A DNA stretch of 64,000 nucleotides from Terriglobia bacterium (GTDB taxonomy: Bacteria > Acidobacteriota > Terriglobia > Versatilivoradales > Versatilivoraceae): positions 4,962,437 through 5,026,436 of the forward strand of contig OX638355.1 of assembly GCA_951813285.1 (NCBI GenBank). The letters are read 5' to 3'. The notes below the pieces were generated by a model, which saw only the letters and a program-made list of their open reading frames with translations, made no database searches and was not told the origin of the DNA. A program made the position numbers and the translations under genes. Positions 54,430-63,590 of the stretch are shown piece after piece; the stretch's first letter is position 1, and each line of letters starts with the position of its first letter.

Positions 54430-54745
54430 CGACGATCGGCCGTGTCCTTTGCAAATTTCGTAGCGGGGCAGGTCATTTTGCGGGCACACGTGATGTTCTG
54501 CCCTTTTACAATATTGGGTGCGACTTGGTGAAAACTGCTGTCTAACCACAAAAAGCACAAAAGTCACAAAACGAATTTCTTGAAAACGTTCCGCTCTTTT
54601 TGTGTTTTTGTGCCTTTTGTGGCCATTCCCGGCAAATGTCCCGCTGCCGCATTTTGCAAACACGATCAGCAATCAACCATTCATTAACCATCGCCTTCGT
54701 GGCCCTTGGTAGTCCTTCGTGTTTCTTCGCGGATATCTGTTCCCA
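54430..54745. repeat. Composite dispersed repeat between pta and the TPR gene
   Basis: Read on the minus strand it contains phased CACGAAG units (54740-54685), GCAGCGGGACATTTGCCGGG with GGCCACAAAAGGCACAAAAA (54660-54600), and GTGACTTTTGTGCTTTTTGT then GGTTAGACAGCAGTTTTCAC (54570-54515). The last block is the uninterrupted version of the site into which IS630 inserted at 10378/11507. No gene is present. Confidence 0.75.
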
Positions 54746-54748
54746 GGC

Positions 54749-55861
54749 TCACCTGAAAGAATCCAGCTTCTTCCCCAGACGTTCGGCAGCGGTCTTGAAC
54801 TCCGGGTCGGGACGCAAATGGTAGGCCCGCCGATAGGAGTCCAGAGCTTGCCGGTGGTTTCCCGTCTTTTCCCGACAAAACCCCAAGGCGTAGTGGATGT
54901 CCGCGTTGCCGGGCTCCTCCTCCACAGCCTCTTCCAGGGCCACGCTCCCTTCCGGGTATCGGTGCAATCCAATGAGAGCCTGCCCTAGACTGTAGAGGAT
55001 CCCCGGATGCTTTCTGTCGAGAGCAACGACTTCACGAAAGTGTCTCTCGGCAGCGGGGAAATTCCTCAAGCCCAAGTGGCCCCTGCCTGCCAGGTGGTGT
55101 GCCGCCACGCTGTCGGGACTCAAGGCCAAAGCCTCTCTCGCCAGGGCCACGGCCCGTTCGAGATGACCTGGTCCTGCGGCGCCTCTCTCGGTTGCCGAGA
55201 GCCGCAAGCAGACCTCGCCCAAGGAAACCAGGACTCCCGGCTGTCGGCGGTCGAGCTCCAGAGACCGTTCCAATGCCGCCAGGGCTTGTGGAATACGTCC
55301 AAGGCTGTATTCCAGGCTGCCCATCTGAGCAAAGAAGGCAGGCTGTTTACCCGCAAAGGGTTCGGCCTTGCTGAATTCCCCGCGGGCCCGGGAGGGATGG
55401 CCCTGCCGCAGGAAAATCGAACCCCGAGAAAAATGATACTGGAATCTGTGCCGGTCGGTCTGAATGAACCCCTGCCCCTCGTCGAGGGACTCAAGGGCCG
55501 TTCCATAGTTGCCGCGACCCGCCTGAATTCGTGCCAGGCCCAACTGGGTTTCGAAGTCGGGCTGAAGCTCCAACGCTTTTCTCAGATAGGTCTCCGCCTG
55601 CTCATAGTCACGCAATTGGTAGTAGCTGAGACCCAGAATTCGATGGATCAGGGCATCCTGGCGATTCTGCCTGACCTCGGGCAGCAACACTTCGACGGCT
55701 CGACGAAATTTCCCCTGATGGTAATAGCTCAGCCCGAGGAGCCAATCGGCGGCGGCGGGTAGTGCAAACATTCCGACCGCGGCCGGCAGGCTCAAGGCCC
55801 GGGCCATCCACGAAAGAGTTCTTCCCCGCGGAAACGGGAGAATCAGGCGTTTCATGAACAC
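54749..55861 (-). CDS. Tetratricopeptide-repeat protein with N-terminal signal/anchor
   Basis: The protein has 370 residues. An N-terminal hydrophobic segment (MARALSLPAAVGMFALPAAA) suggests export or an anchor. The rest is about nine TPR helix pairs, for example ALIHRILGLSYYQLRDYEQA, AETYLRKALELQPDFETQLG and IHYALGFCREKTGNHRQALD. It is a scaffold for protein-protein contacts, probably periplasmic. It lies 49 bp after the NtrC-type regulator gene and is likely in the same operon. Confidence 0.88.
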   Translation of the reverse strand: MFMKRLILPFPRGRTLSWMARALSLPAAVGMFALPAAADWLLGLSYYHQGKFRRAVEVLLPEVRQNRQDALIHRILGLSYYQLRDYEQAETYLRKALELQPDFETQLGLARIQAGRGNYGTALESLDEGQGFIQTDRHRFQYHFSRGSIFLRQGHPSRARGEFSKAEPFAGKQPAFFAQMGSLEYSLGRIPQALAALERSLELDRRQPGVLVSLGEVCLRLSATERGAAGPGHLERAVALAREALALSPDSVAAHHLAGRGHLGLRNFPAAERHFREVVALDRKHPGILYSLGQALIGLHRYPEGSVALEEAVEEEPGNADIHYALGFCREKTGNHRQALDSYRRAYHLRPDPEFKTAAERLGKKLDSFR

Positions 55862-55910
55862 TCGGCGCCCGGCGAGAATGGCGGGCTGGCGGCAAGGTGA
55901 GAATGGCGGG

Positions 55911-57311
55911 CTACTGTCGCATTCGCCTGCGTTTGGCGTCGATTCCCAGGCGTTTGACCTTGGAGTTGAGCGTGGAAAGCGGCAATCCGAACCGTTCGGC
56001 CGCTTCGGTCTGACTCCAGTTGACGCTCTGCAGCATCTGCAGGATCACGTCTCTTTCGAAGTTGTCCAGAATTTCGCCGAGCGGCTTGCCGTCCATGGCA
56101 GGCACGCCGTTGGTCTTGTGAGTCGGTGCAGACGGCTCGACCTCATGGGAGATCAACTCCCGGGACAGATCGCCCGATGTGCTCAGCACCACCGCCCGCT
56201 CGATAATATTCTCCAGTTCCCTCACGTTTCCCGGCCAGTCGTACTGCACCAGCAGCCTCATGACCTCGGGAGAAACCGTCTCGAAGCTCTTGTTGTTCTC
56301 CTGGCTGAACTTTTTCAGAAAGTGATCGACCAGCCGGGGAATGTCCTCCTTGCGCTCCCGGAGCGGAGGCAGTTGAACGCAAATCACGTTCAGGCGGTAG
56401 AACAGGTCCTCCCTGAAGGTGCCTTGCTCCACCAATTCCTTCAAGTCCACATTGGTCGCGGCAATGATACGCGCGTCCACTTTTATGGTGTCCACGCCAC
56501 CCAGACGCATGAACTCTTTCTCTTGAATCACTCTGAGCAGCTTGGCCTGAGTCTCCAGCCCCACCGATCCAATCTCGTCAAAGAAGATGGACCCCTGGTC
56601 CGCCACCTCGAACAGTCCTTTCTTGGAAGCAACAGCGCTGGTAAAGGCTCCCTTCAGGTGGCCGAAGAGCGTGCTCTCCAACAGGTCGGCGGGAAGACTG
56701 CCGCTGTTCACCGTCACAAAGGCTTTCTTGGAGCGGCTGCTGTGGGCATGAATCGCCTTGGCGACAAGTTCTTTCCCGGTGCCGCTTTCTCCCTGAATCA
56801 GCACCGTGCTCCGGCTCTGAGCCACCTGAGAAACCAGATCGAAAACCTTCAGCATCCGGTCGCTCTTGCCAACCATGTTGGCGAATCCGGACTGCTGCTT
56901 GAGAGCACGCTTCAGTTCCCGGTTCTCGTACTGAAGCCTGCGCTGTTGAATCCCGTTTCGGATATCCAACAGGAGCTTTTCGTTATCCCAGGGCTTGGTG
57001 ACGTAGTCCACCGCTCCGGACTTGATGGCTCGCACCGCATTCTCGATGGTGCCGAAAGCGGTGATCATGATGACCGCAGTTTCCGGGGAGGAACGGACGA
57101 TCTCCTCCAATACCTCCAGCCCGTTCTTGTCCGGCATCATCACGTCCAGAAGCACCAGATCGAAGAGGTCGGACTCCAGCTTCTTCAAGCCATCCAGCCC
57201 ACCCGCGGCCAGGGCTACCTTGTAGTTGGCCTCGGACAGCAGGACCTCGAGACTCTCGCGAATCGCGGGCTCGTCGTCCACCACCAGAATGGATCCGGCG
57301 TTCTCAGACAT
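55911..57311 (-). CDS. NtrC-family response regulator, partner of the PDZ histidine kinase
   Basis: The protein has 466 residues. Its receiver domain has phospho-Asp in DLVLLDVMMPDKNGLE. The AAA+ domain has Walker A IQGESGTGKELVA, a GHLKGAFTSAVASKK loop, and Walker B GSIFFDEIGSVG. It ends with a Fis-like helix (WSQTEAAERFGLPLSTLNSK). The sigma-54-contact loop reads GAFTSA, not GAFTGA. The gene overlaps the kinase gene by 8 bp, so the two form a coupled two-component system. Confidence 0.93.
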   Translation of the reverse strand: MSENAGSILVVDDEPAIRESLEVLLSEANYKVALAAGGLDGLKKLESDLFDLVLLDVMMPDKNGLEVLEEIVRSSPETAVIMITAFGTIENAVRAIKSGAVDYVTKPWDNEKLLLDIRNGIQQRRLQYENRELKRALKQQSGFANMVGKSDRMLKVFDLVSQVAQSRSTVLIQGESGTGKELVAKAIHAHSSRSKKAFVTVNSGSLPADLLESTLFGHLKGAFTSAVASKKGLFEVADQGSIFFDEIGSVGLETQAKLLRVIQEKEFMRLGGVDTIKVDARIIAATNVDLKELVEQGTFREDLFYRLNVICVQLPPLRERKEDIPRLVDHFLKKFSQENNKSFETVSPEVMRLLVQYDWPGNVRELENIIERAVVLSTSGDLSRELISHEVEPSAPTHKTNGVPAMDGKPLGEILDNFERDVILQMLQSVNWSQTEAAERFGLPLSTLNSKVKRLGIDAKRRRMRQ

Positions 57312-60141
57312 TGGCCACCTTCCTGGCGGCAGGAAACTCCACGACGAACCGCGTGCCCCGGCCCGGCTTGGAGTCCACCATGATGTTTCCCGAGTGTTCC
57401 TGAACGATCCCGTAGGTCACCGAAAGCCCCAACCCGGTTCCCCGGCCCATTTCCTTGGTCGTAAAGAAGGGATCGTAGATCTTCTGAAGGTGCTCCTCGG
57501 GGATCCCATCCCCGGTATCCTCGATCTCGATCCGGAACACGGAATCCGGGGTGGATGTCTTGACCAGCAACTCTCCCCCGCCGGGCATGGCGTCCTTGGC
57601 GTTGATGAACAGATTGAGGAACACCTGCTGTAGCTTGCCGGGGTCGCCGTGGACGCGAACGCTCGTGGAACCCAACTCCGTCCTCAGACGGATCCTGGCT
57701 GCCTTGAGCTGGTGCTCCAACAGGGACAACGTCTCGGAAACGACGCTGTTGACCTCCAATTCCCGAAAGGCCGTTCCCTCGGTCCGGGAGAAGTTGAGCA
57801 GGCGGTTGGCAATCTCGGAGGCGCGCTTGGACTGCGCCACGATCTTTCCCATGATTTTCGCCTTGGGATCTTTCTGACTCAACTGCTTGCCCAGCATCTG
57901 GCTATAGGTGGAGATCACCGCCAGCGGGGTATTGACCTCGTGGGCCACACCGGCAGCCAACAGCCCGATCGAGGTCAACTTCTCGGATTGCGCCAGTTGG
58001 TCCTCCATCTGGGCCCGCTCGGTCTTGTCGTCCAGAATGATGATCCGACCGGTGACTCCACGGTCCTTGTCCATGAGAGGAGTGACGGTGGCGTCAACCA
58101 CGCGCGGGTCCCCGCCAATCTTCAGCCGGCACTTGTAGAGCCGGAAGACCTCGGAATGTCCCGAGGGGTCGGGTCCCATTCGCATCCGCATCTCACGGAC
58201 CAGGTTCTCCGGAAGCACCTCGGACACCCCCTTGCCGAGGACCTCATCCTTGGAGACCCCCAGCAGAGTCTCCATTCGAGGGTTCCAGCTCTCGATCCGT
58301 TCCTCCAGGTCCACCACCACCACCCCGACGCTGATGGACTCGACGATACTCTCACTGTATTCCTTGAGCTGCCGGAGCTCTTCCGCCTTCTGATGAACCG
58401 ACGAGTACAGCCGGGAATTCTCCAGAGCGATGGCCACGTAGCCGGCGATGGTATGCAGAAGCTCCACATCCTCGCTGGTGAGCAAGTCGCCCCGATGGGT
58501 CCGCCCCAGACCCAGGTAGGCAATGGCCTCCCCTTTGGTGATGCAGGGAAGGTAGTAGTGCAGCCCCAGTTGTGCCAGGGCTTCACGATGTTCCGGCCTC
58601 TCCGCCAGGAGACTTCTGAGGTCCTCGTAGAACAGGAAGCCCTTGGACAGGGAGGGATTGCGGGGATGCAGAAAGCCCAGATCCAAGCCACGGGGTTCTC
58701 TAGGCAGGCCCACCGACTTGGCCAGCCGGAACTGCCGGGAGCCGCTGTCCGTCTCCAGAAATACGGCCACCTTGTCTACCGAAAGAGTCGTGCTGATCTT
58801 TTCCGTCACCGATTCCAGCAGCCGGGAGACATTCACCTCGGAGCCCAGCTTCTTTCCGAACTCGATCAGCGTCTGCCGGTAGTCGTAACGGTCCCTGTAG
58901 AAGTACTGGTCCACCTTGGACTGAATCCAGTTGCGCAAGGGAACAAAGGCAAAACCGGCCACCACCACCGAGATCATGGCGTACCAATTGATGGACTGGG
59001 CTCCGGCCGCATGGAACACCTGACTGACGATGGCGAGCAATCCCAGGTAGAAGCCCACGTTGGCCAAGGAGGCCAGCGTCGAGGCCATGCCTTTCTTGAA
59101 GATGATGTCCACATCCATCAGGCGGAACTTGATGATGGCGTACCCGAAGGTCAGCGGGATCAGCACCAGCGGCAGCACCGTGATCTCCATCCAGACCGTG
59201 GGGACGACTCCCATCCAGTAGGGGACGGCATAGACCAGGAAGAAGGGCAGAGTTCCGACCACGGTTCCCATCACGATCCACTTCATCTGCTGCCTCAGGA
59301 TCTGGTTGGTGCTGGCCCAGTAGGTGTGGGCCAGGGCCAGCATCCCCAGGACGAACAGACCGGCGAAATGGAGCATGTGAAGCTGATCCAGCAGAATTCG
59401 TGTCCTCAGAGGCGCCTCAACCAGCAACAGGTTGAAGACAAACAGCAACTGAATCCCAAGCAGCAGCAGGGCCGGCAGGTAGAGGACGACCTTCAGAGGG
59501 GCGTAACGCTCCAGGAACGACTTCGGATGGGGAAAACTCAGACAGAAGTGGAGAAACAGCGGCGGCAAAAACAGCAGGCAAACGGCGTCCAGCCAATAGA
59601 CGCCCCAATCGAAAACGTTCAACTTTCCGGTGTAGGAAAACGCAAAGACCCCGAAGGAAGCCAGGCAGATGGTGTAGAAGTGCAAGGCCCCCTTGGCTTG
59701 CCACCGCCGCAAAAAAATGAAGACGCCGATGAGCAGGTAGAGGAAACCGACCGATTCCAGAAACCCTTTCAGGCGCAGATTGGCCGGCTGGGGAACGATC
59801 ACCAGGGTGGTGGCGTAGGCGGCTCCCGAGCGTTTCAGGGAGTATTGCACTTTCGACCACACTCCCAGCTGATCCAGCTCCTCCGAAACCTGGGTGGCCC
59901 GGGTGATCGGCCTGTCGTTGATGGCCACCAGCACGTCGCCCTTGCGAATGCCGGCGTTGTCCGCGGCTCCTCCGTCTTCCACGATGAAGGCTTCCACACC
60001 GCGAACGGTCCTGATCCACCCGCTCCCGTCATCCGGCGTGACATGCTGTCGCTTTTGCCGGATATTCTGGATGCCGATCACCGCCAACAATGCGGTGAGA
60101 AGAACGATCAGAGTCGTCTTGAAGCCGAAATTGGCAACCAT
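57304..60141 (-). CDS. Sensor histidine kinase with PDZ, multi-pass membrane, GAF and PAS domains
   Basis: The protein has 945 residues from ATG 60141. A first helix (FKTTLIVLLTALLAVIG) leads to an extracytoplasmic PDZ domain (about 45-110; GGAADNAGIRKGDVLVAIND). Seven or eight membrane helices follow (about 125-395), then a GAF domain (about 430-570), a PAS domain (about 590-700), HisKA with phospho-His in GVAHEVNTPLAVISTYSQML (about residue 731), and a HATPase with DTGDGIPEEHLQKIYDPFFT and GRGTGLGLSVTYGIVQEHSG. The PDZ domain suggests sensing of misfolded or processed envelope protein termini; this is inferred. The kinase is coupled to the regulator gene at 57311. Confidence 0.93.
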   Translation of the reverse strand: MVANFGFKTTLIVLLTALLAVIGIQNIRQKRQHVTPDDGSGWIRTVRGVEAFIVEDGGAADNAGIRKGDVLVAINDRPITRATQVSEELDQLGVWSKVQYSLKRSGAAYATTLVIVPQPANLRLKGFLESVGFLYLLIGVFIFLRRWQAKGALHFYTICLASFGVFAFSYTGKLNVFDWGVYWLDAVCLLFLPPLFLHFCLSFPHPKSFLERYAPLKVVLYLPALLLLGIQLLFVFNLLLVEAPLRTRILLDQLHMLHFAGLFVLGMLALAHTYWASTNQILRQQMKWIVMGTVVGTLPFFLVYAVPYWMGVVPTVWMEITVLPLVLIPLTFGYAIIKFRLMDVDIIFKKGMASTLASLANVGFYLGLLAIVSQVFHAAGAQSINWYAMISVVVAGFAFVPLRNWIQSKVDQYFYRDRYDYRQTLIEFGKKLGSEVNVSRLLESVTEKISTTLSVDKVAVFLETDSGSRQFRLAKSVGLPREPRGLDLGFLHPRNPSLSKGFLFYEDLRSLLAERPEHREALAQLGLHYYLPCITKGEAIAYLGLGRTHRGDLLTSEDVELLHTIAGYVAIALENSRLYSSVHQKAEELRQLKEYSESIVESISVGVVVVDLEERIESWNPRMETLLGVSKDEVLGKGVSEVLPENLVREMRMRMGPDPSGHSEVFRLYKCRLKIGGDPRVVDATVTPLMDKDRGVTGRIIILDDKTERAQMEDQLAQSEKLTSIGLLAAGVAHEVNTPLAVISTYSQMLGKQLSQKDPKAKIMGKIVAQSKRASEIANRLLNFSRTEGTAFRELEVNSVVSETLSLLEHQLKAARIRLRTELGSTSVRVHGDPGKLQQVFLNLFINAKDAMPGGGELLVKTSTPDSVFRIEIEDTGDGIPEEHLQKIYDPFFTTKEMGRGTGLGLSVTYGIVQEHSGNIMVDSKPGRGTRFVVEFPAARKVANV

Positions 60142-60175
60142 TGCCTCGCTCCAGGACAATCGCGGGGTCGGCCCG

Positions 60176-61876
60176 CTAGAACTTGAGCCTGATGCCACCC
60201 CGCAGTGACCGCGGGGTCTGGAGGAATTCGGAGTGTCTCGAATCACCGGCAGCGTCCGTCAAATCGAACCGGTGCTGATCGAAGAGGTTGTGGACATCGA
60301 GCTGCGCTTCCAGTTCTCCCGGAATAAACCGCCCTACGTAGGGTATGGACTGAGTCACCATGAGACTCAAGCCGGGAGCGGAACTCTCGAAGTACTCCTG
60401 ATAGGGATCGATGACGGTGAGTGAAACGCCGGAAATATACCGATAGGTCGCGGCCACTCGGGTCCCGGAGGAATTCGCCTGCGCTTTCAACCGGGCCACC
60501 ATTACGTGATAGTTGCTTGGCGTCAGGCCGAGTGTGGAGTGCCCCCACTGCGTCCCTCCTCCAAAGGTATATCCCAGGTCCGTGTGAATACCGTGCCCGA
60601 TCGGATGCCCGTAGGCGACCCGAACGCCCTTGGAGGCGACCGGGACGATACGCCGCGAGCCGGACGCCGCCCAGGCCCTGCCCGGAGAGAACTCATCCGA
60701 ATAGACCCCCACGGCCAACAGCGATCCGTCGACCAACTCCTGGTCCACCGTCATTTCGGTGTGGGTGGCTTCGGTCTGTCCCAAGCGCATCTTGCTCCCA
60801 AAGGGGTGCAGGAAGGGAGATGAGAAAGAAAGCTCTTCTCCGGATTCGGTTGGAGCCGTGCGATAGAGCCGCGGCATGGACTTGGTGCGAATGAACGCCA
60901 CCTGGTAGGCGGGATGGGGCCTCATCCTCAACCCCCAGCGCGGCCGAACCCGTCGAGCCTTCACCGAGGGGTCGGTGGCCTGGATCTCGACCCCGTAGAT
61001 GGCCGAGATCATTTCGGAAATAGCCACCTCGTCCTGGAAGTCCAGGTTGAAGAGATTGAGCCGCTGAAGGTGGCCCTTCTCCGATGGAACCTGCCGGTCC
61101 AAATAGGGAAAACTGCCCAGGCTCACTCGCAGGGAGGGACTGTGCCCTTTCAGGTTCTTCCATCGGATCAGCGAGTCCAGCTCGGTGTAGCCGCTCTCGG
61201 AAACCGTTCCCGCCATCAGCCAGCGGGAGTTCGAATCGATGTCCTTCACGAAGACGAACTCGGTAAAGGCACCGCCCAGGTCCAGCAGGTCCGGATCGGC
61301 GGAATAGGCGGTAGAGTAGACGTGAACCGAGCCGCGCCAACCCTGGTCGGCCGAGGCCGTCCCTCGGGGCGATTCCAGATCGAGCTCCAGGTCGGCCGCT
61401 GAGCCGGTCCCTTGGAAACGCAAAATCGGTCGGGTGGAAGAAGCCATCCTCAACACCGAACCGATATCCTCTTTCGGGGCAGAGGAACGATCGCCCGGCG
61501 CCCCGGGGGAAAGGGTCTGGAGATAGAGATTCTGCAAGCTGAGGTTCAGGCGCTCCATCTTGCCGGCCGCTACCTCGATTCCCGACTTCAACATCGGCAG
61601 GTAGCTGGCCAGGCTGACGCTGAGAGTGTAGGAACCGGGCAAGAGGTTCTTGATCTCAAATTGACCGAATCCGTCGGTGGTGACCCTCTGAACCACTCGC
61701 GGGTTGAAGGTTCCCTGCAGAACCCTTACCAGCACGCCTCCGAGCGGTGTTCCCCGTGAGTCCTTGACGAACCCGGAGATGTACCCGCGGTCGTCCTGCG
61801 CCAACGACTGGGCATGCAGGACCCCTCCAGCCAGCAGGGCAATGAGTAGCACGACAGTTGTCTGACCGATTCGCAT
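60176..61876 (-). CDS. Outer-membrane-barrel-like protein with carboxypeptidase-regulatory plug
   Basis: The protein has 566 residues from ATG 61876 (GAGGAAAGGCTCG upstream); ATG 61897 is an alternative. A signal peptide (TTVVLLIALLAGGVLHAQSL) precedes one carboxypeptidase-regulatory domain (GYISGFVKDSRGTPLGGVLV ... LLPGSYTLSVSLASYLPM). The rest alternates amphipathic strands and ends RSLRGGIRLKF with a C-terminal Phe, as in outer-membrane barrels of the Oar/TonB-like type. No TonB box was identified. It lies 34 bp before the PDZ kinase and may supply its signal. Confidence 0.78.
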   Translation of the reverse strand: MRIGQTTVVLLIALLAGGVLHAQSLAQDDRGYISGFVKDSRGTPLGGVLVRVLQGTFNPRVVQRVTTDGFGQFEIKNLLPGSYTLSVSLASYLPMLKSGIEVAAGKMERLNLSLQNLYLQTLSPGAPGDRSSAPKEDIGSVLRMASSTRPILRFQGTGSAADLELDLESPRGTASADQGWRGSVHVYSTAYSADPDLLDLGGAFTEFVFVKDIDSNSRWLMAGTVSESGYTELDSLIRWKNLKGHSPSLRVSLGSFPYLDRQVPSEKGHLQRLNLFNLDFQDEVAISEMISAIYGVEIQATDPSVKARRVRPRWGLRMRPHPAYQVAFIRTKSMPRLYRTAPTESGEELSFSSPFLHPFGSKMRLGQTEATHTEMTVDQELVDGSLLAVGVYSDEFSPGRAWAASGSRRIVPVASKGVRVAYGHPIGHGIHTDLGYTFGGGTQWGHSTLGLTPSNYHVMVARLKAQANSSGTRVAATYRYISGVSLTVIDPYQEYFESSAPGLSLMVTQSIPYVGRFIPGELEAQLDVHNLFDQHRFDLTDAAGDSRHSEFLQTPRSLRGGIRLKF

Positions 61877-61925
61877 CGAGCCTTTCCTCGTTTTCATTCT
61901 TCCGAACCCATGATGCTCCGCCAGC

Positions 61926-63590
61926 TTAATGCACCTCGAAGCGTCCGACCTGGACGACCGAGCGGTCCGACAACCTGTCGGTCACCTTGATCTCCAGGTG
62001 GTAGCGGCCGGGTTGCAGGGACTTGAGCGAAACCTTCCTGGCCAAAGTCATCTGCCGGGAAGCCCCCACGAGCTCCTGCTGGTCCTCCTGTAATCGCGCG
62101 ATTTCCTCTTCATCTCTCCTGAAGCGGTACTCTATGGCCGCCGAGGGCCGCTTCGTCTCCTGATCCAGCGTCAAGTTGTAAACCTGGAAGTAGATCCCCA
62201 GGCTCTGCTCCCGACCGAACTGCTCACTCACATTGGGATGGACCTTGGTTTCGCCGATCACGAACATTCCCCGCCCCACCTGCCGTTCGGGAAGCTTCTC
62301 GATGCGATCGGCCAGGATGAGACTGCTGGTGGCCAGCCGGTCGTCCTGATACTTGGGCACCACGATTCCGACGTACTCCGTCCCCACGTTGCCGCTGTGC
62401 AGGTCTTTCAGGACCAACTCCAGCTTGTAGCGGCCGGAGCGCAAGGGCACGGCACGCTGATAGAGTGATTTTCCGCTGAGGGCCTGCTTGAAAAGGGAGT
62501 TCGGAACGTCCTTGACGACCACATCCTCGAAGACCTGAACCACACGGCCGGTGATGGTGGACACCCTCCCGAAGATGTTGACCTGAGCGCGGCGAACTCC
62601 CGACTGATCCTTGAAGGTCATATCCTTGTGGAGCAGCTCGATGGTGGCAGCCGTCAGCACGGTATCTTCGGTGATCCTGAGAAAGTCGGTGCGGGAGTTG
62701 AAGGGGAGCAGGTTGTAGGAGATCTTGGTGTTGACCACAGCCTCCAGATCAGTGAACCTGACCTTGGGCGGGCGTTGCAGGGCCGCATATTGGGAGAGGC
62801 GTTCGAACTGATTGTACCGCCGGCTCCGGCCGCCGGGGGACGCCCCCAGACGCATCCCGGAAGGATCGGTGAAACGGTCCGCCTTGCTGGCCATTCCCAT
62901 GCTCTCCATGGTGGTCAACCCAGCGTTGGGGACATGCAGCAAGGCGTCCTTCTCGGAAGGATCCATGGTCATGCGGTATTCGCCCGTCATGGTGGGGTCG
63001 ACGAACTCGATCAGCACTTCGTTGCCCAGGTCCGGACCCTCCAGGTGGCGGTAGCGCCAGATTTCGAAGGGGTAGGTGCTGGTGATTCCTCCGCCTTCGT
63101 CAATCGGACGGGCGTAGCGGCCGCCGCCCGCATGGGTCTCGATCTCGTCGGGAGGACCGAAGGTGATATAGATCCGCCCGCGATCCGTCAGCCACCCCGG
63201 GGTCCCGGACGAAAATCGCTCATTGGCATAGGCGATGCGCCGGTAATGTTCATCCCTGGCCTCGTTGACGACCGTATCGGGGTTAGGATCCCGCCTCAAC
63301 CAGAACTGTTCGATGAACTGGTACCGTTCATCGTCGGTGGTCAGCTGCCGGAAGGCTTTCTTTTCTTCCTCCGTAATGATGTAACGGGCGTCGTCACGAA
63401 TCCACTTCTTGAGATAGCGATCCGAGGTTTCACGCTTGAGGGATTTCTCCCGCCGCTCTTCATCCTGGACCGCCTCCCCAGGGAGTCGACCTGCCATCAG
63501 AACCGCGGCCACCCAGCAGAAGAGGATGAATCGGCTTGGCTTGCACACTCTCACGGACAGTCCTCTCAGTCCACGTGACATCGGTCGCAT
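61926..63590 (-). CDS. GWxTD-domain secreted protein
   Basis: The protein has 554 residues with a signal peptide (PSRFILFCWVAAVLMAGRLP). The GWxTD domain is clear: YIITEEEKKAFRQLTTDDER, FIEQFWLRRDPNPDT, NEARDEHYRRIAYANERFSS, and the name-giving GTPGWLTDRGRIYITFGPPD. C-terminal regions are beta-rich. The domain is common in Acidobacteriota and related phyla and its function is not established. It is the first gene of the minus-strand cluster with the barrel, kinase, regulator and TPR genes (49-bp gap to the barrel gene). Confidence 0.92.
   Translation of the reverse strand: MRPMSRGLRGLSVRVCKPSRFILFCWVAAVLMAGRLPGEAVQDEERREKSLKRETSDRYLKKWIRDDARYIITEEEKKAFRQLTTDDERYQFIEQFWLRRDPNPDTVVNEARDEHYRRIAYANERFSSGTPGWLTDRGRIYITFGPPDEIETHAGGGRYARPIDEGGGITSTYPFEIWRYRHLEGPDLGNEVLIEFVDPTMTGEYRMTMDPSEKDALLHVPNAGLTTMESMGMASKADRFTDPSGMRLGASPGGRSRRYNQFERLSQYAALQRPPKVRFTDLEAVVNTKISYNLLPFNSRTDFLRITEDTVLTAATIELLHKDMTFKDQSGVRRAQVNIFGRVSTITGRVVQVFEDVVVKDVPNSLFKQALSGKSLYQRAVPLRSGRYKLELVLKDLHSGNVGTEYVGIVVPKYQDDRLATSSLILADRIEKLPERQVGRGMFVIGETKVHPNVSEQFGREQSLGIYFQVYNLTLDQETKRPSAAIEYRFRRDEEEIARLQEDQQELVGASRQMTLARKVSLKSLQPGRYHLEIKVTDRLSDRSVVQVGRFEVH

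Noticed and set aside
57649-60186. 845-residue plus-strand frame opposite the histidine kinase
   Set aside because: Antisense shadow of a clearly coding kinase gene; Gln/Gly/Arg-rich with no domain, a common artefact in GC-rich genomes.
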